A stretch of 64,000 bases of DNA from Austwickia sp. GTDB taxonomy: Bacteria > Actinomycetota > Actinomycetes > Actinomycetales > Dermatophilaceae. The notes under the pieces were generated by a model. That model saw only the letters and a list, made by a program, of their open reading frames with translations, ran no database searches and was not told where the DNA came from. Below are positions 24,726 to 33,500 of the stretch, piece by piece. Made by a program: the position numbers and the translations under genes. The number at the start of each line of letters is the position of its first letter. Positions within the stretch are counted from its first letter, which is position 1. The DNA lies in contig CP064985.1 of NCBI GenBank assembly GCA_016699675.1, positions 3,782,001-3,846,000 of the forward strand. Direction: 5' to 3'.

Positions 24726-25895
24726 TTATGACACGGGCTGTTCGGCGCCCGCCCGCTCGACATCCGCAGCCGTGACGGCGGCGATGGGATGGCCGGCGGG
24801 ATCGGTGAGGACCACGACGCCGTACGGGTTCTCCACGAGGGCCGCGAGATAGGCGGCGACGGTCGCGCCGGGCTGGGGGTCGTACGGCGCGAGCCAGCCC
24901 CTCGGCTGCCGGAGCAGCAGCGCGGAGGCGGGGGTGGCGCGTTCGTCGCCCGCGGGCATGCGCTGCCAGGCCTGCGGATCGACCAGCCCGCGCGGACGGC
25001 CACCAGGATCGACGAGCACCGGCACCGCGCCCGGGCTGGCCGTCAGGCGCGCGGGCACCTCGAGGGCCGGCGCCTCGAGGGGGACGGGTACGACGGGCCG
25101 CGCGACGGCAGCCAGCGGCACCGCCTCCAGGACCCGCAGCGAGGCGCCGGCCGCGATGGCGCCGCTGGCCCCGGACCACAGGAACGCCCCGATGAACGCG
25201 AACCACGCGACGCTCCACAGGCTGAGTCCGCCGCTGAGCAGAGGAATGATGACGAAGTAGAGCAGCCCGGCGAGCGTGATGAGGCGCCCGCCCCAACCCG
25301 CCGCGACCATCCCGGCGCTGCGTCGACCCGTGATCCGCCAGACCAGCGCGTCCACCAGGAAGCCGCCGTCCAGCGGCAGCCCCGGGAGCAGGTTGAACAC
25401 GGTCACGAAGGCGTTCGAGATGGTCCAGGCCAGCCCGAGCAGGCGCGGCACGCCGGGCGGCAGGAGGGGCAGGACGGCGAGGCCGGCCAGCGCGAGCAGG
25501 GCGTTGGCGATCGGGCCGCTCACGGAGACGAGGGCGCTGCGGCCGGGGGTGGGCGCCGGCGCCGAGAAGGCGGTGTGACCGCCCCAGAGGTTGACGACGA
25601 TGCGCTGCACGACGTACCCGGATCGCCTCGCCACCACCGCGTGCGCCGCCTCGTGACACAGGACGCTCACGGCGAGCAACAGGGCGTAGACCAGGGCGAC
25701 CAGGTACGCGCCCCCCGCCCCGACGCCCGGCACGGACGCGCGGACGTCCGGGCCGAACGTCAGGACGATGATGGCGGCGATGACGAACCAGCTCGCCGAG
25801 AGATAAATGGGCACGCCGCCGATCGACCCCAGCCGCAGCCCGGGGTCGCCGGCCTCCGGCGAGATCGTCGGGGGGCCGTCGGCGCTGGTCGACAT
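24726..25895 (-). CDS. M50 family site-2-type metalloprotease with CBS-like domain
   Basis: Intramembrane zinc protease with HEAAH at residues 81-85 in a hydrophobic helix and the second zinc/catalytic segment NLLPGLPLDGG at 168-178 (Asp176). Four to six membrane helices cover the first 245 residues. The remaining 140 form a soluble CBS-domain-like region, as in the S2P/M50B subgroup. It is 389 residues, normal for that group. TACGCT lies 7 nt before the ATG. It is divergent from the RecB-type nuclease and upstream of the trmI operon. A role in regulated membrane proteolysis is inferred; the substrate is unknown. Confidence 0.9.
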   Translation of the reverse strand: MSTSADGPPTISPEAGDPGLRLGSIGGVPIYLSASWFVIAAIIVLTFGPDVRASVPGVGAGGAYLVALVYALLLAVSVLCHEAAHAVVARRSGYVVQRIVVNLWGGHTAFSAPAPTPGRSALVSVSGPIANALLALAGLAVLPLLPPGVPRLLGLAWTISNAFVTVFNLLPGLPLDGGFLVDALVWRITGRRSAGMVAAGWGGRLITLAGLLYFVIIPLLSGGLSLWSVAWFAFIGAFLWSGASGAIAAGASLRVLEAVPLAAVARPVVPVPLEAPALEVPARLTASPGAVPVLVDPGGRPRGLVDPQAWQRMPAGDERATPASALLLRQPRGWLAPYDPQPGATVAAYLAALVENPYGVVVLTDPAGHPIAAVTAADVERAGAEQPVS

Positions 25896-25902
25896 GGGTT
25901 GC

Positions 25903-25908
25903 AGCGTA
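25903..25908 (-). promoter_or_regulatory. -10 element (TACGCT) of the M50 protease gene
   Basis: The hexamer lies 7 nt before the ATG at 25895. Confidence 0.45.
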
Positions 25909-25953
25909 CGGCACCCAGATCGGCCGCTGACTCCCGCCGCCGGCCCTCTGCCC

Positions 25954-26025
25954 GCTGACGGTTGGGGTTAGCGCTCGCGGTGGTGGTTATCGCCGCAACG
26001 GTGAGCGCTACCCGCACCCGTCAGC
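25954..26025. repeat. 23-bp-arm inverted repeat in the M50/nuclease divergent gap
   Basis: The arms 25954-25976 and 26003-26025 match at about 20 of 23 positions when one is reverse-complemented (ends GCTGACGG, inner AGCGCTC), with a 26-nt centre. It lies between divergent genes rather than after a gene, so it could be a protein-binding site or a mobile-repeat relic. Confidence 0.75.
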
Positions 26026-26055
26026 ACCACCAGCATTCGTGACAGGTCCGGACCC

Positions 26056-26069
26056 GGGGGGGGGGGGGG
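26056..26069. repeat. Run of 14 G
   Basis: A homopolymer of 14 consecutive G residues lies about 59 bp upstream of the nuclease -10 hexamer. Nothing of similar length was noticed elsewhere in the window. Confidence 0.9.
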
Positions 26070-26127
26070 CGGCGAGGGGTACGGCGGCGCGCAGCGCGGG
26101 GTCCGCAGCGTTGTCGGACCGGCTCCT

Positions 26128-26133
26128 TAGAGT
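26128..26133 (+). promoter_or_regulatory. -10 element (TAGAGT) of the RecB-type nuclease gene
   Basis: TAGAGT lies 6 nt before the ATG at 26140. Confidence 0.5.
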
Positions 26134-26139
26134 GACGTC

Positions 26140-27003
26140 ATGGCACCGGCCCTGTCCCCCAGTCGCGCGAGCGACTTCATGACGTGCCCGCTGCTCTATC
26201 GGTTCCGGGTCGTCGACCGCCTCCCCGAACCGCCGTCGGCCGCGGCCGCCCGCGGCACGCTGGTGCACGCCGTGCTGGAGCGGCTCTTCGATCTGCCCGC
26301 CGAGCGACGCACCGTCGAGGAGGCCTGCCAACTCCTGCCTGGCGAGTGGGAGCGGCTGGTCGCGGAACGCCCGGACCTGGCCGTCCTCGTCGCGGGCCGC
26401 GACGGGGGGCACGACGAGCAGGCGCGGGCGGAGGAGGCGTGGTACGACGCGGCGACCCGGCTCGTCGAGCGGTGGTTCACCCTCGAGGACCCGACCCGCC
26501 TAGAGCCCGCGGAGCGGGAGCTGTACGTCGAGGCGGAGCTGGACGGCTTGGTGCTGCGGGGCTATGTCGACCGCCTTGATGTGGCGCCGGACGGGCGGAT
26601 GCGGGTCGTCGACTACAAGACCGGGCGGTCCCCCAGCGAGTTGTTCGAGGGCAAGGCGCTGTTCCAGATGAAGTTCTACGCCTTGGTGCTGTGGCGGCTG
26701 CACGGCAGAGTGCCGACCCTGCTGCAGCTCGTTTACCTCGGCAACGGCGAGATCATGCGCTATGAGCCCGACGAGCGGGACCTGCTCGCCGTGGAGCGCA
26801 AGGTCAAGGCCCTGTGGGTCGCCATCGAGCGCGCCGCCGCCACCGGGGAGTTCCGGGCGAGTCCCAGCAGGCTGTGCGACTGGTGCGAGCACCGGGCGCT
26901 CTGCCCCGCCTGGGGTGGCACGCCGCCGCCGCTGCCCGAGGGGGCCGCGTTGTTGGCGCTCGATCCGCGGGCCAGTGGCGCGGCGGTCGTGGCGGTGGAC
27001 TGA
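26140..27003 (+). CDS. RecB family exonuclease (PD-(D/E)XK, Fe-S cluster type)
   Basis: A 287-residue single-strand-type nuclease related to the AddB/Cas4 nuclease domain. The active-site motif RVVDYKTGRS lies near residue 157, and the upstream GTLVHAVLERLF helix (about 39-50) gives motif I. Four cysteines (Cys16, Cys246, Cys249, Cys255 in CDWCEHRALC) match the [4Fe-4S] staple of the family. A homologue is linked to trmI/arc in mycobacteria as well, so the neighbourhood is conserved. A PAP2-like gene begins 16 nt after it, probably in the same transcript. Confidence 0.92.
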   Translation: MAPALSPSRASDFMTCPLLYRFRVVDRLPEPPSAAAARGTLVHAVLERLFDLPAERRTVEEACQLLPGEWERLVAERPDLAVLVAGRDGGHDEQARAEEAWYDAATRLVERWFTLEDPTRLEPAERELYVEAELDGLVLRGYVDRLDVAPDGRMRVVDYKTGRSPSELFEGKALFQMKFYALVLWRLHGRVPTLLQLVYLGNGEIMRYEPDERDLLAVERKVKALWVAIERAAATGEFRASPSRLCDWCEHRALCPAWGGTPPPLPEGAALLALDPRASGAAVVAVD

Positions 27004-27019
27004 GGTGGTGAACTGAGCC

Positions 27020-27688
27020 ATGGTCGCGCGCGAGCCGTCCCCGCCAGCAGTCCCGCCCGAGGAGGACCATCCCGATCTGGTGCGGTTGGCCGCCGCGCGG
27101 CCGTCCCGCCTCGCCCGGGCGATCTCCGAGGCCACCGACCCGGCGCTCGTCGTCGCCGCCGTCACGACGTACGTCGCCGTCCGCTCCTCCGGCGGTTGGC
27201 TCTCCGGGCTCGGGTGGGCCGGGTTGGCGGTGCTGTTCTGCGTGGCGCTGCCGTACGGCGTGTTGTTCGTCCTCCTGCGCGGCGGGGTGGTGGCGGATCG
27301 CCACGTCGTACGCCGTGAGCAGCGCCTCTGGCCCTCGCTGACCGCGCTGGTGAGCGTCCTGGTCGGCCTCGGGCTGCTCTGGCGGCTGGGGGCGCCGTGG
27401 CCGCTGATCGTGCTGGTTCTCTCCCAACTCGCCGGCCTGGTGGCGATTTCGCTGGTCACGCTGTGGAGCAAGGCGTCGCTGCATACCGCTGTGACCGCTG
27501 GGGCGCTGTGCGTGGTGGCGCTCCTGCAGGGCGGGGCGTGGTGGGCGATCGCGGCCCTGTGCGCCGCCATCGTCGGTTGGGCCCGGATTCGCGGCGGGCG
27601 CCACAGCCCACCGCAGGTCGTCGCCGGGCTGCTCATCGGGGCAGCGACCACGATCGGCGTGTTCGGGCCCCTGGCGCTGGCTGGCTGA
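27020..27688 (+). CDS. PAP2-superfamily-like membrane protein
   Basis: A 222-residue integral membrane protein with five or six helices. The C-terminal half shows a PAP2 phosphatase pattern: KASLHTAVTAGA, where the usual CPSGH is SLHTA, then WARIRGGRHSPPQVVAGLLIG, which keeps the R...H motif. Catalytic competence is therefore plausible but not certain. It follows the nuclease gene by 16 nt and converges on cimA. Possible substrates are isoprenoid or lipid phosphates. Confidence 0.75.
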   Translation: MVAREPSPPAVPPEEDHPDLVRLAAARPSRLARAISEATDPALVVAAVTTYVAVRSSGGWLSGLGWAGLAVLFCVALPYGVLFVLLRGGVVADRHVVRREQRLWPSLTALVSVLVGLGLLWRLGAPWPLIVLVLSQLAGLVAISLVTLWSKASLHTAVTAGALCVVALLQGGAWWAIAALCAAIVGWARIRGGRHSPPQVVAGLLIGAATTIGVFGPLALAG

Positions 27689-27763
27689 GCGCAAGAACTT
27701 GGTCCAGCACGTGGAGCCACGCCCACCCGCGACGAACCCCGCCCTTCCCTCGGAGGCTGGGAG

Positions 27764-29356
27764 TTATCGGCGCGGGGGGACGCCCATCCGGAGCAGGCCG
27801 TACACGATGCCGTCCACGAGCGCGATCCAGCTGGCCTCGACGATGTTGGCGGCAACGCCCACGGTGCTCCAGGTGTCGTCGGTACCGGTGTGCTCGATCA
27901 GTACGCGGGTGATCGCGTCGGTGCCGTGCGAGGCGTCGAGGATGCGGACCTTGTAGTCGGTGAGCTCGATGTCGTCCAGCTCGGGGTACACACCCACCAA
28001 CGCCAGCCGCAGGGCGTGGTCGAGGGCGTTGACCGGGCCGTTGCCCTCCCCCAGCGCCACGTGCCGGCCGCCGGCGTGCAGCTTGACGCTGGCCTCCGAC
28101 ATGGCCGGCGCGCCCCGCTCGACGCCGCCCGCGTCGGTGGTCACCCGCCAGGACTCGACGTCGAAGTAGTTCAGATCGTCGTTGCCGAGCTCGCGGCGCA
28201 GCAGCAGCTCGAACGAGGCGTCGGCGGCGTCGAAGGTGTACCCGCGCGATTCCATGTCCTTGACCCGATCGACCACGCTGCCCAGCACGTCGCGCTGATC
28301 GGCCAGGTCGAACCCAAGCTCGCGGCCCTTGAGCTCGATGCTGGCCCGGCCGGCCATGTCGGAGACCAACATCCGCATCTCGTTGCCGACCTCGGCCGGG
28401 TCGTGGTGCTGGTAGAGGTCCGCGTCCACCTTGATGGCGCTGGCGTGCAGGCCGGCCTTGTGCGCGAAGGCACTGGTCCCGACGTACGGTTGCCGCGACG
28501 TCGCGGGCACGTTCGTCACCTCGCCGATGGAGCGCGCGATGTGGGTCGCCTCCCGCATCCGCTCTGGCTCGATGAGGGTCATGCCCTTCTTGAGCTGGAG
28601 GTTCGCCACCACGGTGAGGAGGTTGGCGTTGCCGGTGCGCTCGCCGTAGCCGTTGATCGTCCCCTGCACGTGCGTCGCGCCCGCGCCGACGGCCGCCAAC
28701 GAGTTGGCGACAGCGCAGCCGGTGTCGTTGTGGCAGTGGATGCCGAGCCGGGCGCCGGTGGCGGCGAGCGCGTCGGCGACGACCTCACCCACCTCGTCGG
28801 GCAGCATCCCGCCGTTGGTGTCGCACAGCGCCACGACCTCCGCGCCGGACTCGGCGGCGACCCGGATGACCTCGAGGGCGTAGTCGCGGTCCGCGCGGTA
28901 CCCGTCGAAGAAGTGCTCCGCGTCAAGGAACACGCGTCGGCCCTCCCCGCGCAGGAACGTCACCGTGTCGCGGATCATCGCGAGGTTCTCCTCGCGGGTG
29001 GTACGCAGGGCGAGGTCGACGTGCCGCACGTGCGACTTCGCGACCAGCGTGACGACCGGCGCCTGCGCGTCGAGCAGCCCGCGGACCTGCGGGTCGTCGG
29101 CGGCGGCCAGGCCCGCGCGGCGGGTCGCGCCGAACGCCGCGAGCTGGGAGTTCCGCAGCTGGAGCTCCCGGGCGGCGCGGGCGAAGAAGTCGGTGTCCTT
29201 CGGGTTGGCTCCCGGCCAGCCACCTTCGATGAAGCCTACGCCCAGATCGTCGAGGTGCGCCGCGATGACGAGCTTGTCCGCGACGGACAGGTTGAGGCCC
29301 TCCTGCTGGGCCCCGTCGCGCAGGGTGGTGTCGTAGACGTGCACGTCGGTGGTCAT
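27764..29356 (-). CDS. cimA: (R)-citramalate synthase
   Basis: Condenses pyruvate with acetyl-CoA to citramalate, opening the threonine-independent route to isoleucine. The 530 residues have the DRE-TIM motif YDTTLRDGAQQEGL at the N terminus, the metal-binding HCHNDTGCAVANSL (about 198-211), GTINGYGERTGN, and a C-terminal LeuA-type regulatory domain (about 390-530) that in relatives binds isoleucine or leucine. The ATG at 29356 is at the family start. The 430-nt upstream region carries a short leader ORF and a terminator hairpin that suggest transcriptional attenuation. 2-Isopropylmalate synthase is a less likely reading, given length and motif spacing. Confidence 0.93.
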   Translation of the reverse strand: MTTDVHVYDTTLRDGAQQEGLNLSVADKLVIAAHLDDLGVGFIEGGWPGANPKDTDFFARAARELQLRNSQLAAFGATRRAGLAAADDPQVRGLLDAQAPVVTLVAKSHVRHVDLALRTTREENLAMIRDTVTFLRGEGRRVFLDAEHFFDGYRADRDYALEVIRVAAESGAEVVALCDTNGGMLPDEVGEVVADALAATGARLGIHCHNDTGCAVANSLAAVGAGATHVQGTINGYGERTGNANLLTVVANLQLKKGMTLIEPERMREATHIARSIGEVTNVPATSRQPYVGTSAFAHKAGLHASAIKVDADLYQHHDPAEVGNEMRMLVSDMAGRASIELKGRELGFDLADQRDVLGSVVDRVKDMESRGYTFDAADASFELLLRRELGNDDLNYFDVESWRVTTDAGGVERGAPAMSEASVKLHAGGRHVALGEGNGPVNALDHALRLALVGVYPELDDIELTDYKVRILDASHGTDAITRVLIEHTGTDDTWSTVGVAANIVEASWIALVDGIVYGLLRMGVPPRR

Positions 29357-29403
29357 CGGGGTTCCGTTCGGTCTGGAGTGACAGTCATCCGTGCGTGGCG
29401 CGA

Positions 29404-29427
29404 GGTGGCACGAAAGGCTGGCACGGG
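29404..29427. repeat. Direct repeat of the leader-start region in the cimA upstream zone
   Basis: GGTGGCA (29404-29410) and GGCTGGCACGGG (29416-29427), separated by CGAAA, recur without the spacer at 29622-29640, immediately upstream of the leader ORF. The copy here is about 50 nt upstream of the cimA ATG. The rest of the 29357-29788 gap shows no other recognisable element. Confidence 0.6.
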
Positions 29428-29539
29428 GCTGATGTCGACGTCGGTGCCGGGTGGCGCCGCGGCGTGCCCTACCCGATCGGGGTGGCGGGTCTGCCGCGGC
29501 CTTCCTCATCGCTCGCTGGTCGTCTGGTCAACGGCCAAC

Positions 29540-29567
29540 AAAAAGACCCCCCGGGTACGGGAGGTCT
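29540..29567 (-). terminator. Attenuator terminator upstream of cimA
   Basis: In the cimA direction a hairpin (29567-29559 pairing with 29552-29544, one mismatch, loop GTACCC) is followed directly by TTTTTG. It lies 184 nt before the cimA ATG and right after a leader ORF, so it looks like an intrinsic terminator in the leader. Confidence 0.75.
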
Positions 29568-29592
29568 GCGCGACGAGGGGTGCTCGTCGCGC
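29568..29592 (-). promoter_or_regulatory. Leader hairpin between leader peptide and terminator
   Basis: A perfect 10-bp stem (29568-29577 with 29583-29592, arm GCGCGACGAG) and 5-nt loop begins inside the stop codon of the leader ORF and abuts the terminator stem. A ribosome stalled or released at the leader stop would cover or free it. Confidence 0.6.
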
Positions 29593-29621
29593 TAGTCGAT
29601 AATGAGGGTCGCCCACAGCAT
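29592..29621 (-). CDS. Putative cimA leader peptide MLWATLIID
   Basis: A 9-codon ORF with consecutive Leu-Ile-Ile codons (CTC ATT ATC) just before its stop, followed at once by two hairpins, the second with a T-run. The arrangement matches branched-chain amino acid attenuators. Isoleucine is the end product of the citramalate route, so starvation for charged tRNA-Ile could stall the ribosome and let transcription continue. No strong ribosome site is visible, and the ORF is short enough to be chance; its position makes that less likely. Confidence 0.5.
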   Translation of the reverse strand: MLWATLIID

Positions 29622-29788
29622 GGTGGCAGGCTGGCACGGGCCGCCGGAATGGCGCTCGCCCGTCTCGGGATTCGGTACGTCGCAGCCGGGCAACCCCTGC
29701 GGCCGGGGCGGCCGAGGTGCCGGGTCGTCCTGTACGTCGCGCGGGACGCCCACCCTCTCGGCCTGGCGTTAGCTGCGGGCCGAACCCG

Positions 29789-30553
29789 TCAACCCGCGGC
29801 GGGCGGGGTCGTCAGCGCCAGCAGGTCGGCGGCGCGGACGCCGTCCAGCGAGGGAGCCAGCGCCAGCCCCGGGGCGGGATCCACGGGCTTGACGCACGGC
29901 GTGACCAGCGTGGGGATCCCCGCGGCGACGGCCGACGCCGAGCCGGTCGAGGAGTCCTCGATGGCCACGCACCGGTTCACCGCCTCGGGTTCGCGGGCGT
30001 CGACGCCGAGGCCGGCCAGGCCCGTGAGGTAGGGCTCCGGGTGCGGTTTCCCGTGCCTGACCATGTCGCCGGTCACCACCGTCGCGAACGTCCCGGTAGG
30101 GAGCGCGCCCAGCACCACCTCGAGCACGGGCCGCCAGGACATCGTCACCAACGCCTGCGGCACCCCGGCCGCGCTGAGCTCGTGCAACAGCTCCAGCGCA
30201 CCCGGCCGCCACGGCACGCCAGCCGCGCGCATCGCGACCACCACGCCCGCCTGCATCCGCTCGACGATCGACTCGCGGCCCAGGGTGACCGGGGTGCGGG
30301 CCCGGATCTGGTCGGCAGAGTCGAGCAGCGCCAGGCCGACCAGCGACAACGCGTCGTCGTGGGTCCAGGTGCCGCCGTACTCCGTGACCAGCTCGCGTTC
30401 CTGCGCGAACCACAGCGGCTCGGTGTCCATCAGGGTGCCGTCGAGGTCCCACAGGACCGCGCGGGGCAGGTCAGCGCCGCGCAGATGGTCGACCGGCAAA
30501 TGCGGGGACTCGTAGACACGGGTCGGGTGGGCGTGGGGCAGGTGCTCCGTCAT
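29789..30553 (-). CDS. HAD-superfamily hydrolase (beta-phosphoglucomutase-like)
   Basis: A 254-residue HAD phosphatase/phosphomutase. Motif I is LWDLDGTLMD (nucleophile Asp36, Asp38). A cap domain with WLFAQERELV-like helices follows, then motif II ALVTMSWR, motif III HGKPHPEPYL and motif IV VAIEDSSTGSASAVAAG. The subfamily (GmhB/PGMB-like) acts on small phosphorylated metabolites. The ATG overlaps the metH stop (ATGA), a neighbour pair conserved in many actinobacteria. The first 30 residues are an extension before the usual start. Confidence 0.92.
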   Translation of the reverse strand: MTEHLPHAHPTRVYESPHLPVDHLRGADLPRAVLWDLDGTLMDTEPLWFAQERELVTEYGGTWTHDDALSLVGLALLDSADQIRARTPVTLGRESIVERMQAGVVVAMRAAGVPWRPGALELLHELSAAGVPQALVTMSWRPVLEVVLGALPTGTFATVVTGDMVRHGKPHPEPYLTGLAGLGVDAREPEAVNRCVAIEDSSTGSASAVAAGIPTLVTPCVKPVDPAPGLALAPSLDGVRAADLLALTTPPAAG

Positions 30554-33500
30554 ACCTTGAAGTACTTCGCTTCCGGGTGGTGCAACACGATGGCGTCGGT
30601 GGACTGTTCGGGGTGCAGCTGCAGCTCCTCCGACAGCTCGACCCCGATGCGTTCGGGCTGGAGCAGCCGCACCGACTTGGCGCGGTCCTCCAGGTCCGGG
30701 CAGGCCGGGTAGCCGAAGCTGTAGCGGCAGCCGGGGAACTTCACATCCAGCACGTCCCCGAGCGGCAGGTCGCCCATCCGGCCGAGTCCCAGCTCCTCGC
30801 GGACCCGCGCGTGCCACATCTCGGCCAGGGCCTCGGTGAGCTGGACCGACAGGCCGTGCAGCTCCAGGTAGTCGCGGTAGGCGTTCTCGGCGTACAGCTT
30901 GGCCGTCACCTCCGAGACGTGGCTGCCCATCGTGACCAGCTGCAGCGCGATGACGTCCGGCCCCGACAGCTCGGTCTCGCCCCGGTCCCGGAAGAAGTCG
31001 GCCAGGCAGAGCCGCCGGTCGCGGCGCTGCCGCGGGAACGTGTAGCGCCCCACCTCCGGCGGCAATTCGGCGCCGGCGTCGCCCGCGCCCATCCCCGCCG
31101 GGTCCAGCACGACCAGCGAGTTCCCTTCGGAGTAGCAGGGGAAGTAGCCGTAGACGACCGCCGGCTCCATGATCTGCTCGGCGGCGATGCGGTCCAGCCA
31201 CATCCGCAGCCGCGGGCGGCCCTCGGCCTCGACGAGTTCCTCGTACGTCGCGCTCTCGCGCCCCTCGCCCTCGCCGCGGCCGGGCTTGAGCCCCCACTGC
31301 CCGAGGAACGTCGCCCGCTCGTCGAGATAGCCCGCGTAGTCAGCGAGCGCGATCCCCTTGACGACGCGGGTCCCCCAGAAGGGCGGCGTCGGTACGTCGA
31401 GGGCGGCGCCGCGCGCGACGTCCGAGCGGGTGGTGTCGTCGAAGGACGGCGCGTCGTCACCGGAATCCCCGGCGCCGCGGCCGGCGACGCGCCGCGCCCG
31501 CAGCGGCGGCAGCGTCTCGGCCAGGGTCGGCCCACCGGGGGTCCGAGCCGCGGCGACCGCGTCCATGAGCCGCAGCCCCTCGAAGGCGTCGCGGGCGTAA
31601 CGGACCTGACCGGCGTAGATCTCGGCGAGGTCGCTCTCGACGTACGCCCTGGTCAGCGCCGCCCCACCGAGCAGCACCGGCCAGCGGGCGGCGAGGCCGC
31701 GCTGGTTGAGCTCCTCCAGGTTGTCCTTCATGATGACCGTCGACTTCACGAGCAGCCCGGACATCCCGATCGCGTCGACCGCGTTCTCCTCGGCGGCCCG
31801 GATGATGTCGGCGATGGGCTGCTTGATGCCCAGGTTGACGACGTCGTAGCCGTTGTTCGACAGGATGATGTCGACGAGGTTCTTGCCGATGTCGTGCACG
31901 TCGCCCTTGACCGTGGCGAGCAGGATCTTGGCCTTGGCCTGCCGGGCCGTCCCGGAGGCCTCGGCGGCCGCCTCGATGGAGGGCTCCAGATAGGCGACGG
32001 CCGCCTTCATCGTCTCGGCCGACTGCAGCACGAACGGCAGTTGCATCCGACCCGAACCGAACAGCTCCCCGACGGTCTTCATACCCGCCAGCAGGTGGTC
32101 GTTAATGATGGCCAGCGGGTCCTGCCCGCCGTCGAGGGCCTCCGCCAGGTCGGCCTCCAGCCCGTTGCGTTCGCCGTCGATGATGCGCTGCGCCAGGCGC
32201 TCGGCCAGCGGCAGCGCGGCCAGTGCCGCAGCCCGGGACTCCTTGACCGAGGCCGAGTCGACGCCCTCGAAGAGCTCCAGCATCCGGGCCAGCGGGTCGT
32301 AGGTGAGCGCGCCCGACTCGTCGTACCGGCGGCGGTCGTACACCAGGTCCAGCGCCACCTCGAGCTGCTCCGGCGCGATACGCGCCACCGGCACGATCTT
32401 GGCGGAGTTGACGATGGCGCTGCTCAGCCCCGCCTTCACGCACTCGTCGAGGAACACCGAGTTGAGCACCTGACGCGCGGCCGGCTTGAGGCCGAAGCTC
32501 ACGTTGGACACCCCGAGGGTGGTGCTCACCCCCGGGTAGCGGGTGGTGATCTCGCGGATCGCCTCGATCGTCTCGATGGCGTCGCGGCGGGTCTCCTCCT
32601 GGCCGGTGGCGATCGGGAACGTGAGGCAGTCGACGATGATGTCCTCGACCGCCATGCCGTGCTCGCCGGTGAGGGCGTCGATGAGCCGGCTCGCGACGGT
32701 GACCTTGTGCTCGGCGGTGCGCGCCTGCCCGGTCTCGTCGATGGTCAGGGCCACGACCGCGGCGCCGTGCTCGCGCACCAGCGCCATCATCCGGGCGAAC
32801 CGGCTGGTGGGGCCGTCGCCGTCCTCGTAGTTCACCGAGTTGATGACCGCGCGGCCGCCCAGCCGCTCCAGCCCGGCCTGGATCACCGCGGGCTCGGTGG
32901 AGTCGAGCACGAGCGGGAGGGTCGAGGCGGTGGCGAACCGGTACGCCAGCTCGCTCATGTCCGCGGCCCCGTCCCGGCCGACGTAGTCGATGCAGACGTC
33001 GAGCAGGTGCGCCCCATCGCGGGTCTGCTCGCGGGCGATGTCGACGCAGTCGTCGAGGCGGCCTTCGAGCATCGCCTCGCGGAAGGCCTTGGAGCCGTTG
33101 GCGTTGGTGCGCTCCCCGATGGACAGGTAACTCGCGTCCTGGCGCAGCGGCACGGAGGTGTAGAGGCTGGCGACGCTCGGTTCGCGGGTGACCTGCCGGG
33201 GCGGCACCGGCGCCCCGCCGACGGCCTCGACGACCGCGGCCAGGTGGGCGGGGGTCGTGCCGCAGCAGCCGCCGACCACGGCCACGCCGTAGTCCGCGAC
33301 GAAGCGCCGGTGCGCGGCGGCCAGCTCGTCGGGTCCCAGCGGGTAGTGCGCCCCGTCCTTGGTCAGCTCGGGCAGGCCCGCGTTCGGCAGGACGCTGATC
33401 GGGATGGGACTGTACGTCGCCAGGTGCCGCAGGTGCTCGCTCATCTCCGCCGGGCCGGTGGCGCAGTTGAGGCCGATGACGTCGATCCCGAGCGGCGCCA

